Below are positions 39,251 through 47,857 of a stretch of DNA of 64,000 bases, piece after piece. The notes beneath the pieces were generated by a model. The model was given only the letters and a program-made list of their open reading frames with translations, searched no databases and was not told the DNA's origin. The DNA is from an uncultured Paracoccaceae bacterium (lineage in GTDB: Bacteria; Pseudomonadota; Alphaproteobacteria; Rhodobacterales; Rhodobacteraceae). Made by a program: the position numbers and the translations under genes. The DNA lies in contig CATOSU010000003.1 in NCBI GenBank assembly GCA_951812615.1, positions 434,001-498,000 of the forward strand, written 5' to 3'. How positions within the stretch are numbered: the first letter of the stretch is position 1; the number at the start of each line of letters is the position of its first letter.

Positions 39251-40010
39251 GCGGCCACGCCTGTGCCTGATCGGCGACAGCCATCTGGCCAGCGTCCGGC
39301 TGGCCGAGCGGCAGGGGCTTTTGGACCTCTCGGGATATGACGTGGAATATTGGGGTGCCTTCGGGCCACATTTTCGCGGGCTGGTTTTGCGGAACGGGCG
39401 CATGGCGGTGCACGGCGCCAAGGCCCGGGCCGAGTTTGCCCGGATCAACGGTAATGGGCGGGCGGACATCGCGCCGGGCGAATTCGACGAGCTTGTTTTT
39501 TACGGATGCCGGGTGCGGTGCTCGGACTTTTTCGGACAGCACCTGCAGCGACGTCTTGGCGATGGCGGCTGGCAGAGCAGAGCGGTGATGGCCATGTCCG
39601 CACGCGGGTTTCTGGCCTCGTCGCGGGCCTATCGGATCGGGGCGATATTCGCCCGCGATCACGGTGCGCGGATCGCATTCGTGCCCGGTCCGCTGCTGAC
39701 GGCGGGGGTGCAGGATTACGAACAGCCCGGCCAGTTTCTGGACCTGTTTCCCGATTCCGTCCGGGCCGGCCCCGAGGATCGCGCGTGGTTGCGGTCCGAA
39801 CTGACCGTTGCGGCGGCCTCGGACGGCGTGCGCCTGATCCTGCAGCCGGAAGAGACCATCGTGGACGGCGTGTTTACCGATGCCGTCTATGCGGTCGAGG
39901 CCGCGGTCGAAAATCAGGATCCCGGCCACAAGTCGCCGGCCTTTGCCGCATTGATGCTGTCGCAGTGGGACAGTGCCGTGATCGAGGGCGCAAACGCCGC
40001 CCGCGCCTGA
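39234..40010 (+). CDS. SGNH-hydrolase-like protein of unknown function
   Basis: The 258-residue protein starts at ATG 39234, with GAGGAGG at 39219-39225 inside the end of the GSCFA gene. LCLIGDSHLASVRLAE near residues 10-25 is the GDSx block of SGNH/GDSL-type hydrolases, with a Ser as candidate nucleophile; HKSPAFAALMLSQW near the C-terminus may carry the catalytic His. The spacing of the middle blocks does not let me assign the family with certainty. It is paired with the GSCFA gene upstream. Confidence 0.65.
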   Translation: MPSHAERPRLCLIGDSHLASVRLAERQGLLDLSGYDVEYWGAFGPHFRGLVLRNGRMAVHGAKARAEFARINGNGRADIAPGEFDELVFYGCRVRCSDFFGQHLQRRLGDGGWQSRAVMAMSARGFLASSRAYRIGAIFARDHGARIAFVPGPLLTAGVQDYEQPGQFLDLFPDSVRAGPEDRAWLRSELTVAAASDGVRLILQPEETIVDGVFTDAVYAVEAAVENQDPGHKSPAFAALMLSQWDSAVIEGANAARA

Positions 40011-40071
40011 CCGATGCGGCAGAATTCCCCTTGCCGTCCGCCGCGGCTTCGCCTATTTCATCCGCCACGCT

Positions 40072-40147
40072 AGGGGTATAGCTCAGTTGGTAGAGCGACG
40101 GTCTCCAAAACCGTAGGTCGCGGGTTCGAACCCTGCTGCCCCTGCCA
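40072..40147 (+). tRNA. tRNA-Trp (CCA anticodon)
   Basis: A 76-nt cloverleaf with acceptor pairing AGGGGTA/TGCCCCT, D-arm GCTCAGTTGGTAGAGC, anticodon stem ACGGT/ACCGT enclosing loop CTCCAAA (anticodon CCA at 40105-40107), T-arm GCGGGTTCGAACCCTGC, discriminator G and an encoded CCA end. In Rhodobacterales this tRNA usually stands just before secE-nusG; here it is followed by an unrelated protein gene. A hairpin with arms GCACCCG/CGGGTGC at 40174-40192 probably ends it. Confidence 0.97.
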
Positions 40148-40298
40148 GAACCTTCTGCAAATGTTGCGTACAGGCACCCGTTTGACGGGTGCGGTGCGTC
40201 TGTCTAAGCTTTCCCGGTTTGTGGCCGGCTGATCCGCCGAAAACGCCCTGCGGGGCGCGGGCGGGTCGCCGGGAACCGAACCATGGGAGGCAGGCAGT

Positions 40299-41261
40299 TT
40301 GGGACAGGCCGGAACGGAAAGGCGGATGGCAAGACCCAGATCGCAACTGGCCCCGCCGAAACGGCTGGACCGGGCATTTGAAAATCCGGACGCTCTGCTT
40401 GATCTCGTCCGCCGCTGCGCCCCCTACAAAACACAGGAAGCGGTGCACAAGCATCCGGGCGTAACACGGACGGGGGGGTGGTTCCGCAATTTCTGGGCGC
40501 TAGGGGGCAAGGTGCTGATCGAAGGCGCCGAGCCGTTCTTCCACAACCCGGTGTTCATCGCGGCCGCCCGGCAGAGCTTTGGCGCAGAGATCATTCGTCC
40601 GGTCGCGCTGATGACGAACCTCAACCTGCCGATGGCCGGCCTGCCGCCGCATCTGGATTTGCCGTTCTTTCGCGGGGCGATGAACCGGGAGCTGCCGGCA
40701 TGGATGCTGGTGCCGATGGGTTATTCGGGGCTGTTTCACGACTGGGCGGTGCCCGTCGCCTCGGCGATCACATGGTTTTACGACGGCGCCGGCGGCGATT
40801 TCGAATACTGGCCCGACGGGATGGATGCGCCTTCGCGGGTTGAACGCCCGCCTTACTTCAATTCTGCCGTGCTGGCCGACAACGAGTACATGTATCACCG
40901 GGTCGGCGCGATCGGTCGGCCAGAGGATTTCGTGGCGGATGACGGGATACCTTATAACGCGGTTCTGGCACTTGCGGACGAAACGACCTGGCAGGTCCGG
41001 TACGACGGCCGGGTCCTGCAGTCCTGGCACTGGGACGCGGTGCGGTTGTCGCTGCTGTGGAAGGGCTATTGTTTTCGCTCTGCCGACGAGGCCGCGGCCT
41101 TCGACGATCACAGCGATGATCTGACGCTGGCAATGGTGACGGACCTATTCTGCGCCGACCTGAGCGCGCGGGGCGTTGCGTTCACGCGGCCCGGCGACCC
41201 GTTCAATGATCTGGACTGGAAGGCGCTGTTGGAGCGCATTTATGCCCCGCCTGCGGCCTGA
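40299..41261 (+). CDS. uncharacterised protein with possible Fe(II)/2OG dioxygenase features
   Basis: The frame starts at TTG 40299 (GGGAGG 7 nt upstream) or ATG 40326, giving 320 or 311 residues. No family is certain. PHLDLPFFRG places a His-x-Asp pair at 118-120, ITWFYDGAGGDFEYWPDG near 157-173 resembles the strand before the distal part of a double-stranded beta-helix, and NEYMYHRVG holds a later His at 200. This His-x-Asp...His order is that of Fe(II)/2-oxoglutarate dioxygenases, but the Arg contact for 2OG was not identified. It converges with the imelysin gene. Confidence 0.5.
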   Translation: MGQAGTERRMARPRSQLAPPKRLDRAFENPDALLDLVRRCAPYKTQEAVHKHPGVTRTGGWFRNFWALGGKVLIEGAEPFFHNPVFIAAARQSFGAEIIRPVALMTNLNLPMAGLPPHLDLPFFRGAMNRELPAWMLVPMGYSGLFHDWAVPVASAITWFYDGAGGDFEYWPDGMDAPSRVERPPYFNSAVLADNEYMYHRVGAIGRPEDFVADDGIPYNAVLALADETTWQVRYDGRVLQSWHWDAVRLSLLWKGYCFRSADEAAAFDDHSDDLTLAMVTDLFCADLSARGVAFTRPGDPFNDLDWKALLERIYAPPAA

Positions 41262-41284
41262 ACGCCCTGCGGTTCTACCCGGCG

Positions 41285-42280
41285 TTAGTCGCCATCCATC
41301 GAATTGAACCCGGCCGATACGCCCAGCTTGGGGCCCAGCTGATCGGCGACATGCAGGCGGATGTTGTTGACGGCCTGTCGCAGGGCTTCGACCCGGAACC
41401 GGGCCTGCGGTTCCGACACGCCGGCGAATACCGGGTCATTCAGGGCGTCGGCGCGACCGTTCGCCTGTTCGAACAGGTTGTCCAGATCGGCGTCCCCGTC
41501 CGACAGGCCATAAGCCAGCTCCTGCAATGCCTGCAGTGACAGACGGACATGCCGCAGTGAGCGGCCGGACCGGCGGGCCTCGGCCCGGTTCGGGCGCGGG
41601 TGGTCAAATGTGCCCAGCGGGCGCCCGAGGCGCGTGTCAGCGGCAAATTCCAGCCCCGCCGACAGCATCGTGAACAGCTGCTGGTCGGCTTCGTCCGGGG
41701 ATCGGTAGGTTTCGTTTGCGCCGGCAGTGCGCAACAGGTCGGCATAGCCGTTTTCCCAGTCTGCAAGGATCGCGGCAGAGGTCGCCGCGATATCGGCGGT
41801 GATCGTGCGGATCAGCGTACAGTGGTATTGCGGCTCCCCGGCAGTGGCGAATTGCGGGTCATAGAGCAGGAATTCCAGCGCATAGAACCCGCGCGCCGCA
41901 ACCGAAACGTCCCTGTAGCTGTCCGGACCGGCCGCGGCCGGGTCCTGTTCCCGCAGCAGCGCGCCAAGCGCCTTGGGCGATGATCCGCGCGGGTCGGGCC
42001 AGAAGGCGAGCGCAAAGGCGCGGTCGTCGGTTTCGGACGGGCCAAACCGCAGGTGGCTGACTTGCACCCACGCGTCGAACGCGCTGCCATAGGCGGCCCG
42101 CAAGGCTGCGCTGTCCGGCGCGCAATCCGCCTGGGCGGTGTTGGTCAGGGCCTCGGCTTCGGTCGCCAGTTCCCTGTAGCCGGGCATGATATGGTTATCA
42201 ACAATGGCGGCGGTGTCGGCGCCCAATGCCACGGCGGGCAGGGTGACCGACAGGGCGAGGGCGGCAAACCAGCGACACAT
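41285..42280 (-). CDS. imelysin-family periplasmic protein (second imelysin)
   Basis: The 331-residue protein has a signal peptide (MCRWFAALALSVTLPAVALGAD) and an imelysin/EfeO-like helical domain. The region homologous to the GxHxxE metal motif reads GFYALEFLLYD at 131-141, so the His is replaced by Tyr133 while Glu136 remains. Members are iron-regulated and sit in iron-uptake clusters, though the enzymatic role is disputed. The gene starts 2 nt after the stop of the di-heme oxidoreductase gene and ends the minus-strand operon; the DUF1513 gene often found after it in related clusters is not seen. Confidence 0.85.
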   Translation of the reverse strand: MCRWFAALALSVTLPAVALGADTAAIVDNHIMPGYRELATEAEALTNTAQADCAPDSAALRAAYGSAFDAWVQVSHLRFGPSETDDRAFALAFWPDPRGSSPKALGALLREQDPAAAGPDSYRDVSVAARGFYALEFLLYDPQFATAGEPQYHCTLIRTITADIAATSAAILADWENGYADLLRTAGANETYRSPDEADQQLFTMLSAGLEFAADTRLGRPLGTFDHPRPNRAEARRSGRSLRHVRLSLQALQELAYGLSDGDADLDNLFEQANGRADALNDPVFAGVSEPQARFRVEALRQAVNNIRLHVADQLGPKLGVSAGFNSMDGD

Positions 42281-42282
42281 CT

Positions 42283-43815
42283 CTAAAGGCTCTCCAGATA
42301 GCGGATCAGGGCGGCCCGGTCCGCAGGGTTCATTCCGGCGACCGCGTCGCGGTGCGGCTGCGCTTCGCCACCATGCCACAGGATCGCCTCCAGCAGCGAC
42401 CGTGCGCGCCCGTCATGCATGAAATAGCTGTGCCCGGACACCTGTTCCGTCAACCCGATGCCCCAGAGCGGCGGCGTCCGCCACTCGGTGCCCGTCGCGC
42501 GCGCCTCGGGCCGGTTGTCGGCCAGCGCCGGCCCCATGTCATGCAGCAACATGTCGGTATAGGGCCAGATCAGCTGAAAGCTTTGTTCGGGCTGATCGGC
42601 CAGCCTGTGGGTCACGTATGACGGTGTGTGGCACGACGTACAGCCGGTGGTGTAAAACAGCGACTTGCCCCGCAACACCTGCGGGTCGTCCACGTCCCGC
42701 CGGGCCGGCACGCCCAGATTGCGTGTGTAGAAGGTCACGAATTCCAGACCCTCGGCATCGATCTCGTACGTGCGATTTTCCTGACCGCCATGCGGCGCGG
42801 CGCGGCAGGTGTCCTGCGCCGCCGTGCATTCGCCCCAAGGCTCCGGGAACAGGGGACTGGAAATGCCGATGTCGCCGGAAAATGCGGCGGCGGATTGCTG
42901 GCGGATGGTTGGCGTGCCGGCCTTTAGCCCGAAACGGCCAAGCATGGGCTGATCGTATTCCACTGACCAAACGATATTGGGCCGGCCCGAAATCCCGTCG
43001 CCATCCGCATCCCAGGGGTCCGCGCCGGACAGGATGTCGGCGGCCGGGATCGCCTCCAGCAGGCCCAGCCCCAGCATCTGCGGCGCCACCCGGGGGCTGA
43101 ACATCGCGTCAGGGTGCAATGGCCCGTAGCCCAGATTGTCGGCGGTGTAGGTCGGTTGGCGCAGCCACGCGGTTTCACCCCCGGCCAGCGGCACTTCGAT
43201 CTCTTCGTAGTCGATCCTCAGACTGTATTCCGCCGGATGCCCGGCCAGACTGAAATCCTGCAACTGGGTGCCATAGACCGGGTCCGGCAGGGTTGCGAAA
43301 TAGTCTTCGATCCCGGCAACCGCGTCCTCGGGCGAACCCGGGATCGAGATGCGCAGGAACATCGAAATAGCGTTGTCGTCCGGGCTCTCGGGCGGGTGGC
43401 CGCGGCCGTCCTTGAGATGGCAGCGCTGGCAGGACCGGGCGTTGTAAAGCGGCCCCAGCCCGTCAGAGGCCAGTGTCGACGCCGGCGACGACACCCACAG
43501 CTTGCGGAACAGGGCGTTCCCGACCTTGAAGTCCAGCTCTTTTTCGAACGCCATGTTGGCGGACGGTCGCGAAAACGCATTGGCGTCCAGTGTCACGCGG
43601 ACGGTTGCGGCACCGGCGGCGTTTTCTTCGAATTTCTGTGCGGTGTCGAATTGCGTCGTCGGGGCCGTCGCCGCCCGGACACGGGCCGCCTCGGCCCCGG
43701 TCCGGGGCACGATGTTCAGATGCGGCTCATCCAGCGGCCCCGCGACAGCCGCCGGGCCGCCGAATGCGAGCGCCAGAAGGAAAAGGCAACTCTGTTTCAC
43801 CCGCGGGCGACACAT
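42283..43815 (-). CDS. di-heme c-type cytochrome oxidoreductase (thiol oxidoreductase-like)
   Basis: The 510-residue protein starts at ATG 43815 (GGAGCC upstream) with a signal peptide. It has two c-heme motifs, CQRCH at 129-133 and CTSCH at 392-396, and the family pattern DPVYGTQLQDF, QMLGLGLLEAIPA, DADGDGISGRPNIVW and PLWGIGL. This is the di-heme oxidoreductase that occurs between two imelysin-type genes in iron-regulated operons of many proteobacteria. The electron partner is unknown. The open frame continues upstream without a stop because it runs through the decayed bacterioferritin gene. Confidence 0.88.
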   Translation of the reverse strand: MCRPRVKQSCLFLLALAFGGPAAVAGPLDEPHLNIVPRTGAEAARVRAATAPTTQFDTAQKFEENAAGAATVRVTLDANAFSRPSANMAFEKELDFKVGNALFRKLWVSSPASTLASDGLGPLYNARSCQRCHLKDGRGHPPESPDDNAISMFLRISIPGSPEDAVAGIEDYFATLPDPVYGTQLQDFSLAGHPAEYSLRIDYEEIEVPLAGGETAWLRQPTYTADNLGYGPLHPDAMFSPRVAPQMLGLGLLEAIPAADILSGADPWDADGDGISGRPNIVWSVEYDQPMLGRFGLKAGTPTIRQQSAAAFSGDIGISSPLFPEPWGECTAAQDTCRAAPHGGQENRTYEIDAEGLEFVTFYTRNLGVPARRDVDDPQVLRGKSLFYTTGCTSCHTPSYVTHRLADQPEQSFQLIWPYTDMLLHDMGPALADNRPEARATGTEWRTPPLWGIGLTEQVSGHSYFMHDGRARSLLEAILWHGGEAQPHRDAVAGMNPADRAALIRYLESL

Positions 43816-44253
43816 TGAGCAGGGCTCCGGGTTCCGCGCGGATCCGGTCGTGCAGGTCCGGCTGCGTTTCAAGGAAATCGATATGCTCTTCTTCATTGGC
43901 GAGGAGCCCTTCAAAAAGCGCCATGCTGACATGACCGCCAGCCGCGCGGCAGTCTTCCGGGGCCTGTTTATACAATACGCGCGCATCCCGCTCTGCGGCC
44001 AAGTTGCACCCCGGGGGTTCTTCGGGGCCAGACGGATCCGCAGCAAGTCAGGCTTTTCGGGTTGGGCCGTCCTTCGAAGGCGATGAAGCGCCCGAACAGA
44101 CTGCCGGGACGGTTCATCGCGGCCTTTCCCGTCCGTGCGGCGCAGGTCCCCCGCCTGTTGCAGCCTGTAGCGCAACCGGCCCCAACTGATCGGGGTCAGC
44201 TTGTTGCGATACGTTTGACCGAGGCCGCTGACGACATTGCCGTCGCCTTGTGT
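43797..44253 (-). pseudogene. bfr: decayed bacterioferritin gene
   Basis: This stretch still aligns with bacterioferritin but in three frames. The first part reads TQGDGNVVSGLGQTYRNKL, matching a Bfr N-terminus, but the ATG has become ACA (44251-44253). A second frame gives FGRFIAFEGRPNPKSL, matching the Bfr helix-B end, and a third frame gives NLAAERDARVLYKQAPEDC through NEEEHIDFLETQPDL, the intact Bfr C-terminal half. At least two net frameshifts and loss of the start and of the heme-Met region show a pseudogene. The C-terminal ferroxidase EEEH motif remains. The distal end overlaps the start of the di-heme gene, and the N-terminal end overlaps bfd. Confidence 0.9.
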
Positions 44254-44507
44254 GTATCGGTATCTTTGCCCTTTGGGGCTTGTCCGGTCGCTATGCCTGG
44301 CTGGCGGAGTATAGGGACCTCGAACGTATCTGTACGGCGCATCATGTCCAGAAAGAGCGGCATGCAGCCGTCGCAATCCGCCTGTTTGTTCAGGGCGCGA
44401 TAGACCTTGCGGGGGGCAATAATGTTGAGCGGGTCCGGCGCACGCATCCAGTCAATGGCCGTGGCGATCTCGTGATCCGTGATGTTCTGGCAATGACAAA
44501 CGATCAT
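44196..44507 (-). CDS. bfd: bacterioferritin-associated ferredoxin-like protein
   Basis: Bfd is a [2Fe-2S] protein that donates electrons to bacterioferritin to release stored iron. The 103-residue protein begins MIVCHCQNITDHEI with Cys4 and Cys6 and has ADCDGCMPLF with Cys45 and Cys48, the four-cysteine set of Bfd. The C-terminus from about residue 75 is unlike known Bfd cores and reads through into the region of the decayed bfr start. So the cluster site is intact, but the tail may be altered by neighbouring decay. It lies between an imelysin gene and the bfr remnant. Confidence 0.85.
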   Translation of the reverse strand: MIVCHCQNITDHEIATAIDWMRAPDPLNIIAPRKVYRALNKQADCDGCMPLFLDMMRRTDTFEVPILRQPGIATGQAPKGKDTDTHKATAMSSAASVKRIATS

Positions 44508-44525
44508 GTCGGCGGACCCTACGTA

Positions 44526-45800
44526 TTACTCGAAGACGGCGGAGGGGTTATCGAGGCTGTCGGAGCTTTCGAATTCGATGGTTGAGACCTCGAGCGCCGC
44601 GACGATGCGTTCGATGGTCTTGGTCTGATCGATCAGGCCATTGACACCACCCATCACCAGCGCCTCGCCTGCGGCATTGCCACGCTCCAGCATCATGTCA
44701 TAGCTGAAACCGGCTTCCGCTGCCGACTTGATCCGGCCAAGCGCCATCATCGTCACGGCCAGCTTGGCCTGCATTTCGGCGTCCAGCGCGGGATCGATTG
44801 CCATCACGAGATCGGACAGCGACGGGCCGGAAACCAGCGTGCCATCAATGCGGACATATTCGCCCAGATATACGTTCTGAACGCCCAGCCCGTCATAGTA
44901 GTGGCTGTTGTGGGTGTTGTCCGAGAAACAGTCGTGCTCTTCCTCCGGGTCGTTCAGCATCAGGCCCAGCCGCATACGCTCGCCTGCCTGTTCGCCGTAT
45001 GACAGCGACCCCATGCCGGTCAGGATCGCCACGATCCCCGCGTCCATGTCGGATGTCAGTGACGTTCTTGCCGCGCCGCCGTCAACCCATTGTGCCGCGA
45101 TCCAGTCTAGATCCGAAACCAGCAGGTCGGTGGCGGCCTGCAGGTATTGTCCGCGGCGGTCACAATTGCCGCCGGTACAGGCGTCGCCCGCGGCGAAATC
45201 GGTCCAGGGCCGGGATCCGGCGCCGGCGCCGTGGCCGTTCAGGTCCTGCCCCCAAAGCAGGAATTCGATGGCGTGATAGCCGGTCGCGACATTGGCCTCG
45301 ACCCCGTCGGCCTCCTGCAGGGTGTCCTCCAGCAGGGCCGGTGTGATTTCCGAGGCGTCCACGGTTTCACCGGACAGCGTAAAGCTGGCATTGGCGATGA
45401 CATTCAGTACGGCGGCTTCGTTTTCGTCGGTCGGCCCGCCATAGGACGCGTCAACATAGTCGATCAGCCCTTCGTCCAGCGGCCAAGCGTTCACCTTGCC
45501 CTCCCAGTCGTCGACGATGGCATTTCCGAACCGGTACACCTCGGTCTGCTGGTACGGCACCCGCGCCGCCAGCCACGCCGACCGGGCCGCTTCCAGAGCC
45601 TCGGCAGAGGGCGACGCAACCAGCGCGTCCACGGCTGCGTTCAGCCGCTGGGCGGCGGTCAGGCTGTCGCCGTATTTCGCCGCTGCGATGTTGGCGTAAT
45701 TCTCAAGCATATCAGCCTTGGACGGGGCGCTTTCCGCAAAGGCTGGCACTGCCGGTGCAAGGGCGAGCAAGGCGCTGGTGGCAAAGAAACGGGTATTCAC
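44526..45800 (-). CDS. imelysin-family iron-regulated protein (IrpA/EfeO-like)
   Basis: The protein has 424 residues from GTG 45800 (AAGGAC upstream) with a signal peptide ending around PAFAES. It carries the imelysin motif GYHAIEFLLWGQDL (His176 and Glu179 form GxHxxE) and the long helical repeats of this family, as in cyanobacterial IrpA. Members are periplasmic or outer-membrane bound and induced by iron limitation; a metal-binding role is likely. It is the first gene of the minus-strand operon and has a strong palindromic operator 90 bp upstream. Confidence 0.88.
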   Translation of the reverse strand: MNTRFFATSALLALAPAVPAFAESAPSKADMLENYANIAAAKYGDSLTAAQRLNAAVDALVASPSAEALEAARSAWLAARVPYQQTEVYRFGNAIVDDWEGKVNAWPLDEGLIDYVDASYGGPTDENEAAVLNVIANASFTLSGETVDASEITPALLEDTLQEADGVEANVATGYHAIEFLLWGQDLNGHGAGAGSRPWTDFAAGDACTGGNCDRRGQYLQAATDLLVSDLDWIAAQWVDGGAARTSLTSDMDAGIVAILTGMGSLSYGEQAGERMRLGLMLNDPEEEHDCFSDNTHNSHYYDGLGVQNVYLGEYVRIDGTLVSGPSLSDLVMAIDPALDAEMQAKLAVTMMALGRIKSAAEAGFSYDMMLERGNAAGEALVMGGVNGLIDQTKTIERIVAALEVSTIEFESSDSLDNPSAVFE

Positions 45801-45889
45801 GGGTTGAAGTCCTTTTGTTGGTGCCCACCGCGGGCGCGGGCGAGAGTCGCTATGTTCAATTAGTTGAGTTGTTTTGTCGACTTTGTCAA

Positions 45890-45908
45890 TCCGACAAAAT
45901 CTGTCGGA
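45890..45908. promoter_or_regulatory. palindromic operator upstream of the imelysin operon
   Basis: TCCGACAAAATCTGTCGGA is a 19-bp palindrome with 7-nt perfect arms and a 5-nt spacer, lying 90 bp upstream of the imelysin start. Its site, symmetry and iron-gene context fit an iron-responsive repressor such as those described in Rhodobacterales, but the binding protein is not identified. A related sequence occurs upstream of the second TonB-dependent receptor. Confidence 0.6.
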
Positions 45909-45977
45909 ATAAGGCGCGGCTTGTTGTAGCAGGGCAAAAAAGAGGAACCCGGCGCGCCAGCTCAAACGGCGCGGTCT

Positions 45978-46775
45978 TCAGCCCGCCGGGGCCAGATTGC
46001 TGCGGGCCCGGGCCTGAGGCAGAACAAAGGGGACACCGGCAGGCGCCGGGGTATTGACCGATACCGGACATCCGTAGGCCCGGCTCAGCAGGTCCGTTGT
46101 CAGGGTCTCGGAGGCCGTGCCGGCGGCCAGAACCTCCCCGGCCTCCATCAGAACGACATGGTCCGCATACATCGCCGTCAGGTTCAGATCGTGCATGACG
46201 GCGATCACCCCGCCACCGTTCTGCGTGAAGCGACGGGTCAGATCCATCACGACATACTGGTGTCCGATATCGAGGCTGGAAACCGGCTCGTCCAGAAACA
46301 GCCATCTCGGCGTGTCCGTACGCGCCTCGATCCAGACCTGAGCCAGAACCCGCGCCAGCTGGGTACGTTGCTGCTCGCCGCCCGATAGCTCGTGATAGAA
46401 GCGGTTTGCGAACCCGTCCAGGTCCACCAGACTCAGCGCGCGGTCGGGGATGTCCGGATCGGCTGCCGACAGTCCGGCGCCGTGGCCCAGTTGCACGATT
46501 TCGCGGACGGTGAAGGGAAATGCCACATTCAGCGATTGCTGCAGCACGCCGCGGCAGGCCGCGAGATCCCACGGCCGGTAGTCCGTCAGCGCGCGGCCGT
46601 TCAGTTCGACCTGCCCGACAAAATCGATTTCGGCGGTCAGTGCTTTCAACAGCGTCGATTTGCCCGACCCATTCGGCCCGACAATGGCGGTCAGTTCGCC
46701 GGCGCGGGCCTGCATGCAGATGCCATGAAGAATGTCTCGCCGTCCGATCGTGACACGAATGTCGTGTGCCTGCAT
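45978..46775 (-). CDS. hmuV: heme ABC transporter ATP-binding protein
   Basis: HmuV powers heme import across the inner membrane. The 265-residue protein has Walker A GPNGSGKST (about 33-41), the Q-loop LQQSLNVAFPFTV, an ABC signature LSGGEQQRTQLARVLAQ near residue 132, Walker B WLFLDEPVSSLD, and the H-loop HDLNLTAMYADHV. A short C-terminal tail follows. It is the last gene of hmuSTUV, starting 2 nt after the permease stop. Confidence 0.93.
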   Translation of the reverse strand: MQAHDIRVTIGRRDILHGICMQARAGELTAIVGPNGSGKSTLLKALTAEIDFVGQVELNGRALTDYRPWDLAACRGVLQQSLNVAFPFTVREIVQLGHGAGLSAADPDIPDRALSLVDLDGFANRFYHELSGGEQQRTQLARVLAQVWIEARTDTPRWLFLDEPVSSLDIGHQYVVMDLTRRFTQNGGGVIAVMHDLNLTAMYADHVVLMEAGEVLAAGTASETLTTDLLSRAYGCPVSVNTPAPAGVPFVLPQARARSNLAPAG

Positions 46776-46777
46776 GC

Positions 46778-47857
46778 TCAGACCCCCATTGTCCCGCGGC
46801 GGCGCAGCAGGATGTACAGAAACACCGGCGCTCCCAACACAGCGGTGACGATGCCGATGGGCAGTTCCGCCGGGGCCACGATGCTGCGGCTGATCATGTC
46901 TGCGCCCAGCAGCAGCGCCGCGCCCAGCAGCGCCGCATTCGGAAGAAGCGTGCGGTGATCCGGCCCCGTGGCCAGCCGCAGAAGATGCGGAACCACGATC
47001 CCGACAAAACCGATACCGCCGGACACCGCGACCGCGGCACCGGTCGCCGCCGCGACCGACAGCACGGCAATGCGTTTGATGCGCTGAACCGGAATGCCCA
47101 TGTGCATCGCCGCGGCTTCCCCGAGCACCATGCCGTTCAGGCCTCGGGCCAGAAACGGTGCGGCGGCAATGCCCGCCAGCATGATAGGTGTGGCCGCGGC
47201 CAGCTTGGTCCATGTTGCCCCGGCCAGCGACCCGAGGTTCCAGAATGTCAGGCTGCGCAACTGCGCATCGTCCGCGGCATAGATCAGCAGCCCGGACATC
47301 GCCCCGACCAACGCGGCAATGGCGATGCCGGCCAGCAGCATCGTGGCAACTGAGGTCTGACCGCGGCGGGTGGAGACGCTGTAGAGGATGATCGTGGCGC
47401 CCCAGGCGCCCAGGAAGGCCGCGATCGCAATCAGCGAGGACCCGAAGAATTCCAGCAGCACGGCGGGCAGCAGGCCGCCCAGAACAATTGCCGTGATCGC
47501 CCCCAGCCCGGCACCGGCACTGACCCCGACAATGCCGGGATCGGCCAGCGGGTTACGAAACAATCCCTGCATGACCGCGCCGGACACCGCCAGTGAGGCA
47601 CCGACCAGAACCGCCATGAACATACGCGGCAGCCGGATATCCAGCAGAATGATGCGATCCATCTGCGCAACGCCGCCACCCGTCAGGGTGGCGTACAGAA
47701 CCGGCCACAGGTCTGTGCCGGCCGCCCCCTGCGACAGTGAAATCACACAGGTGCAACCCAGCAACAGCGCAAGCGCCGCGGTCACGCGCCGTCCGCGCCG
47801 GACGCGATCGGTCGGTGACGCGCGACCGGATGCGACCTGTTCGGTCATTGCGCTCAC
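46778..47857 (-). CDS. hmuU: heme ABC transporter permease (FecCD type)
   Basis: The 359-residue permease has about ten hydrophobic segments and the BtuC/FecD family landmarks DIRLPRMFMAVLVGASLAVSGAVMQGLFRNPLADPGIVG near residues 73-111 and GIGFVGIVVPHLLRL near residue 285. It would form the membrane channel of a heme importer with HmuV and HmuT. It overlaps hmuT by 4 nt. Confidence 0.93.
   Translation of the reverse strand: MSAMTEQVASGRASPTDRVRRGRRVTAALALLLGCTCVISLSQGAAGTDLWPVLYATLTGGGVAQMDRIILLDIRLPRMFMAVLVGASLAVSGAVMQGLFRNPLADPGIVGVSAGAGLGAITAIVLGGLLPAVLLEFFGSSLIAIAAFLGAWGATIILYSVSTRRGQTSVATMLLAGIAIAALVGAMSGLLIYAADDAQLRSLTFWNLGSLAGATWTKLAAATPIMLAGIAAAPFLARGLNGMVLGEAAAMHMGIPVQRIKRIAVLSVAAATGAAVAVSGGIGFVGIVVPHLLRLATGPDHRTLLPNAALLGAALLLGADMISRSIVAPAELPIGIVTAVLGAPVFLYILLRRRGTMGV

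Noticed and set aside
40072-40147. tRNA-Trp as an integration site for the neighbouring region
   Set aside because: No integrase, no repeat of the tRNA 3' end and no mobile-element genes were seen nearby.
43727-44002. Intact short ferritin-like gene
   Set aside because: This frame is only the C-terminal half of bacterioferritin without its own start; it belongs to the pseudogene.
42283-44376. Long N-terminal extension of the di-heme oxidoreductase (to 697 residues)
   Set aside because: The extra 187 residues are the frame through the bacterioferritin remnant; the signal peptide and ribosome site support the start at 43815.
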